From CAVPDG01 sp963702535 (GTDB lineage: Bacteria > Chloroflexota > Anaerolineae > Anaerolineales > UBA4823), in NCBI GenBank assembly GCA_963702535.1, contig CAVPDG010000018.1, positions 124,001 through 188,000 of the forward strand: DNA of 64,000 bases. Direction: 5' to 3'. The notes under the pieces were generated by a model. It saw nothing but the letters and a program-made list of their open reading frames with translations. It made no database searches and was not told the DNA's origin. Made by a program: the position numbers and the translations under genes. Positions 60,248 to 64,000 of the stretch are shown piece by piece; the first letter of the stretch is position 1, and each line of letters opens with the position of its first letter.

Positions 60248-61545
60248 TCAGCGGGCGACCATCGGTAAGAATAGCGAGATGGGCGGAGGAGGGTTGTACT
60301 CATCCGCGCCAACGTCTGCATTGAAGCCCAGGGGGCGAGAGTCGCCATCAATATCCGATGGAACGGCAGGTAGCGGCGCCACACGATCGATCGCCTGGCT
60401 GGCGCTGGCAGCCAGGTGCAAATCACCTCCCGCAGCGTTTACGAACCAGCCTGCGACAGCGTTGGTCACGTTACCGCCGAGCACGGCAGATGCGCCATCA
60501 CGCTGGCGCAGCAAGTAACTGGTCAGGTTATTGGTGATCTCCACCTGTGTATTGGGGAAACGCCACTCGATCGAAGAGAACGGCGGCTGCGTTGAGAAGA
60601 TGCTGTTATAAATCGCCTGCACCTGGCAGGCGTTCCACAAGCAGATGCCGCAATCGAAACCGGATTGCGAGGCGAATAAATCGCTATCCGCAGCCGATAT
60701 GAAGTTGTTGCGGATCACCCCTGAAAAATGATCGACATAGCTCCCCTGGGCGCCTGGGCAGGGATTGTCGTTGTAGGTACGGCCTAGCCCGCTCGTCGCC
60801 AAGCCGAAGCCCACACCCCGGGCGTTATCGTGCAGCCGGTTGCGCTCGACAACCGTATCCGCGAGCCGCGCCAGAAATGGATGGCGTGCTCCGAGAGGCC
60901 GCTTGGGCACCAAAAACCGCTGACCGTGTTATCCCTGATCACCCAGCCGCGTGCCTGGTGGGCGTCAACGCCGCCGGTATAGCAGTTGTCCCGGATGTGA
61001 GAGCGTCCCTGGTCAGTGAGCTCGACCTGGGAGCAGGCTATTACGCCTCGATCGGGGAAGTGAGCCGCATCAACCGGGTTGATCTTAATCGCCTGCTGAC
61101 CCGGATCTACGATATGCACGTTGTAGATCAAGGTGCCAGTGGTATCTGCTGTGACGCTGGACATGACATGAATCGGGTGATCGTAAGCTTCCCGCAGAGT
61201 CAAATCTGCCACTGTGACATTTGAGGCAGCCACCTGGATGATCTCGGTAGTCAGGTAATCTCCATCGAGCACAACCGCATCCCGGTTTCCGGAAGCGCTG
61301 CGCAGGCTTACTCCGGGGGTATCGAGAAGCAAATACGCCCCGTTCAGGGGATAAACCCCGTCAGCAACCAGGATGGCGGTACCAGAGGCGGCTGAATTGA
61401 CTGCTGCTACCAGTTCTGGGACGCTATCGACCAGGATCGTCGCCCCGCCCGGAGTAGGCAGCGCCGGGCAGTAATCTTGCGCCTGACTGATCGGGGATAA
61501 CTCTACCCATAAGATCATCAACAGTAAGGAAGCGACCAGCTTCAC
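60248..61545 (-). CDS. Secreted parallel beta-helix protein (one frameshift)
   Basis: About 432 aa. Signal peptide at 1-22 (LVASLLLMILWVELSPISQAQ). Then a right-handed beta-helix: repeats rich in Asn, Asp, Gly and Val such as GVSLRSASGNRDAVVLDGDY, VTVADLTLREAYDHPIHVM, GWVIRDNTVSGF and RDNVVERNRLHDN-like coils. The end GADEYNPPPPISLFLPMVAR is a tail often seen on secreted proteins of this phylum, where it follows a proline spacer. The frames join near 60860-60880, at GSR. Function may be polysaccharide binding or lysis; no catalytic residues were identified. Confidence 0.8.
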
Positions 61546-61551
61546 ACCAAT

Positions 61552-62644
61552 TCAGCCCACCCAGCGCAGCATACCGGTCTCAGCGGCGTCGTAGCCCCCA
61601 AAGCCGGCGATGACCGTTTTGGCTTGCTCGCCCGCCAGCCATTCAACCAGCCGGGCGACGGAAGCTTGCTCGAGGCTCTCCGCCGGGATGACCAGGTCGT
61701 AACGCTCCTGCACCAGGAAAATGAAATCCAACCCATAGGTCAACGCCACCGCCTGCAAGCCAAAACCCACGTCCACCTGCCCGGCTGCCACGGCAGCTGC
61801 CACATCGGAGTGGGTCATGCGCTCATCACCATAGCCCTGGATCCGGGAGGATCGATACCCAGGCGGTGCAGGGCGGCGTCCAGCCAGACGCGCGTCCCGG
61901 AGCCCGCCTGGCGATTGACGAAGCGCAAGCCGGGTCGAGCCAGGTCTTCCAGGCTATGCAAGCCAGCGGGGTTCCCGGCTGGAACCAACAAACCGAGGCG
62001 GCGGTGCGCCAGAGTCGCCAGCGCCGCCTGCCTTCCGGGCAACAAGCGGCGCACAAATGGCGCATTGTAGCTATCGCTCTCGGCGTCCCACAGGTGGCAG
62101 CCTGCCACGTCGGCTTTGCCTTCTGCCAGGGCGATCAAACCACCCAGGCTGCCCGTAAATCCGAGCTGCAGGCTGAAGGCGGGCACGATCTCCGGGAAGT
62201 GCGCCCCCAGCCATGCCAGCACCGGGTCATGGCTGCCGGCAAAGCGCAGCGTGTGCGCCTGGGCTGGCGCCGGCTGCTGGACGATGACCTGCCAGCGCTC
62301 CATCGCCTGGCGCATGGCAGCATCGATCTCCGGGGGTGAGTAACCGGCAGTCAGCACCTCCAGCAAGAAGGCTTCGGAGCGGTGGACGAGGCTTGCCCAG
62401 CGCAGGGCGGAATCGCCCACCTGCCTGGCAGAGCTCACCACGCAGTGCCCTGTCCGGCGCGGCTGACCACCAGCCCCAGCAACGCCAGCTCCTGGTAGGC
62501 GCGCTGCACCGTCCCTACTGTGCAGCCCCATTGCGCAGCCATCTGGCGCACCGAGGGCAGGCGATCGCCTGGGTTGAGCTTGCCGCGTAAAATCTCCTGG
62601 CGGATCTCCTCAGCGATCTTACGGTAAAGATGGGTCTCTTCCAT
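61552..62644 (-). CDS. GntR-type regulator with periplasmic-binding-like domain (two frameshifts)
   Basis: N-terminal GntR-like winged helix (LYRKIAEEIRQEILRGKLNPGDRLPSVRQMAAQWGCTVGTVQRAYQ split over its helices), then a PBP-like domain of the family found in molybdate-related regulators (HTLRFAGSHDPVLAWLG, GSLGGLIALAEGKADVAGCHLWD, FVNRQAGSGTRVWLDAAL, and HSDVAAAVAAGQVDVGFGL). Two single-base errors break the frame, near 62455 and near 61815. Repaired length about 363 aa. It probably senses a small oxyanion or ligand. It is divergent from a molybdopterin-oxidoreductase-like lipoprotein, its likely target. ATG 62644 lies seven bases from its -10 box. Confidence 0.82.
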
Positions 62645-62651
62645 AGTGAAT

Positions 62652-62660
62652 AGTATAGCA
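62652..62660 (-). promoter_or_regulatory. Extended -10 promoter of the GntR-type regulator
   Basis: On the minus strand TGCTATACT. The start codon is only seven bases after the -10 box, so the transcript would be leaderless. Confidence 0.5.
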
Positions 62661-62713
62661 CGCCGGTGAATTCCTGGCTTATTTCGATTGTGAAAAAGGC
62701 TGCAATCCCCGAG

Positions 62714-62744
62714 TAACTGTATAGTAGTTATGGTATAAATATAC
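62714..62744. promoter_or_regulatory. Two palindromes in the divergent promoter region
   Basis: TAACT-GTATAGT-AGTTA (62714-62730) and GTAT-AAAT-ATAC (62733-62744) lie 59-90 bases before the lipoprotein start. They are candidate operators for the divergent regulator. Confidence 0.5.
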
Positions 62745-62802
62745 TCAGGATCGAATTCACCGCCCATCAGCAACTCTAAGCATTCCATCGAGGAGAAACA
62801 TC

Positions 62803-64000
62803 ATGAGAAAAAGCTTACTGACCCTGGCACCGCTCATCCTGCTGGCGCTCTTCTGTGCTGCGTGTGCATCCACAACCCCTACCCCCACGAATCCCCCACC
62901 GACACCGGAGGTCATCCAGCCGACCGAAGCGCCCAGCGCTACACCCTCTCCCACTGCGACCCCACAACCGGTAAGCGCCGAGATCGTCCTCACCATCAGC
63001 GGACCCAACGGGGAAAAAACCTTCACGATGGATGATTTAAAGGAACTGCCGGTCGCCGAGGGGCAGGCAGGCATCAAGAGCAGCACCGGCAGGATCACCA
63101 TTCCGGCACAGTTCACCGGTGTGGAGCTGATGGAGCTGGCGAGCCAGGCAGGTGGGCTTGACCCATCCCTGGGCGTGAACGTGGTGGCTGAAGACGGCTA
63201 TGCCATGACCTTCTCCTACGACCAGATCACCCAGGGAGATTTCATCGCCTACGATCCCGCTACCGGCGACGAGAAAAAGATGAGCGAGCCGCTCAAGGTG
63301 ATCCTTGCCTACGCCCGTGAGGGAGATTCTCTAGACAAGGATAGCGACGGCACACTACGCCTGGCGATCATCAGCCCAAAGAACAACCAGGTTACCGATG
63401 GGCACTGGTCGGTCAAGTGGGTCAACCGCCTGGAGATCAAGCCGCTCGGCGCCGAGTGGGACCTGCAATTGACTGGCATCATCAGCGATACGGTCGACCG
63501 CAACAGCTTCCAATCCTGCGCGGCTTCCCTCTGCCACCAGGGGAGCTGGACGGACGATAAAGCTCAAAAGTGGGTCGGCGTGCCACTCTGGTATTTGGTG
63601 GGACGCATGGACGACGAGATCAAGCACGATGGACCCGCCTTCAACCAAGCGCTCGCCGATACAGGCTACGCTATCCAGCTGATCGCCACCGATGGCTACT
63701 CCACCACCCTGCAAAGCTCCCAGGTTACCCGCAACAACGATCTCGTCCTGGCATACCAGGTAAACGAAAACCCACTGCCCGACAAATACTTCCCGCTGCG
63801 CCTGGTGGGCAATGAGCTGCAGAAAAACCAGCTCATCGGGCAGGTGGCTGAGATCAAAATGATCTTTGACGCCGCCGCTGCGACACCGGCGCTCACGCCG
63901 ACCTCCCCTCCGGCAGCAGCCGCAACCAGCGCACCGGTCACCGTCCAGGGCGACCTGGTGATCTTCGGGCTGGTGGATAATCCGCTGGGGTTGAAAGAGG
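62803..64000 (+). CDS. Lipoprotein with repeated molybdopterin-oxidoreductase-like domains (partial)
   Basis: Runs off the right end; 399 codons visible. A lipoprotein signal (LLTLAPLILLALFCAAC, lipobox Cys at about 21) is followed by a Pro/Thr linker. Then come two copies of a domain seen in the sulfite-oxidase / molybdopterin-oxidoreductase superfamily and related ligand-binding proteins (ISGPNGEKTFTMDDLKELP and, later, LTGIISDTVDRNSFQSC), each with a GYAMTFSYDQI-like strand set, and the start of a third near 63945 (QGDLVIFGLVDNPLGLKE). ATG 62803 follows GAGGAGAAA. A role in metal-cofactor or redox binding outside the membrane is inferred. No frame break. Confidence 0.78.
   Translation, partial: MRKSLLTLAPLILLALFCAACASTTPTPTNPPPTPEVIQPTEAPSATPSPTATPQPVSAEIVLTISGPNGEKTFTMDDLKELPVAEGQAGIKSSTGRITIPAQFTGVELMELASQAGGLDPSLGVNVVAEDGYAMTFSYDQITQGDFIAYDPATGDEKKMSEPLKVILAYAREGDSLDKDSDGTLRLAIISPKNNQVTDGHWSVKWVNRLEIKPLGAEWDLQLTGIISDTVDRNSFQSCAASLCHQGSWTDDKAQKWVGVPLWYLVGRMDDEIKHDGPAFNQALADTGYAIQLIATDGYSTTLQSSQVTRNNDLVLAYQVNENPLPDKYFPLRLVGNELQKNQLIGQVAEIKMIFDAAAATPALTPTSPPAAAATSAPVTVQGDLVIFGLVDNPLGLKE

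Overview
The window looks like a chromosomal segment of a member of the Chloroflexota, most likely class Anaerolineae. This is inferred from gene content, since no rRNA is present. The signs are the Asp23 / DAK2 / DegV / DegV / recG / coaD block, many small FHA, PP2C and kinase signalling genes, a FabL-type enoyl reductase beside YgfZ, and secreted proteins with Pro/Thr linkers. There is no phage, no complete insertion sequence and no CRISPR array. At least 23 single-base reading-frame breaks hit 17 conserved genes (lon, ftsH, fabF and lepB among them). They look like consensus errors rather than gene decay, so those genes are annotated across the break.

Layout. 1-4832: a signalling cluster (PQQ-repeat end, PP2C phosphatase, DnaJ-vWA protein, FHA protein, two response regulators). 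4846-8560 (minus): small proteins, Ca2+/H+ exchanger, lipid kinase. 8683-17917: Ser/Thr kinase, rpmB, then the Asp23-FakA-like-DegV-DegV-recG-coaD series. 18116-27628: thioesterase, acyl-CoA dehydrogenase, then minus-strand genes lepB, mog, GNAT, a PHP-AlbA fusion and the tpx-hsp20-lon-response regulator group, and tRNA-Arg. 27635-33132: cell-envelope and regulatory genes and efp. 33173-41239: a HAD-DinB fusion, fabF-fabH, ftsH, ygfZ and a FabL-like reductase. 41229-53653: transport and membrane proteins, including a Na+/H+ antiporter with a PstA-like C-terminal domain, a Ca2+-type P-ATPase, a BI-1 protein flanked by two DUF1269 proteins, a short MITE-like element, and small enzymes.

53772-58846 is the most unusual part. 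A Ro60-like TROVE-vWA protein carries what looks like an N-terminal ubiquitin-like domain. It is followed by an unknown protein, a JAMM/MPN peptidase and an E1-like ThiF protein. Directly downstream are five related RNA hairpins sharing the same two-stem signature, which resembles the Ro60-binding helix of Y RNAs. Two of the five carry a circularly permuted tRNA-like module at the apex (T arm, acceptor strand, acceptor strand, D arm). A further promoter-hairpin-terminator unit lies just upstream of the Ro60-like gene. I read the block as a Ro60/Y-RNA ribonucleoprotein system joined to a ubiquitin-like modification or processing system.

58884-64000: a GNAT enzyme, a YgjP-like metallopeptidase, a secreted beta-helix protein, and a GntR-type regulator with a periplasmic-binding-like domain divergent from a molybdopterin-oxidoreductase-like lipoprotein that runs off the end.
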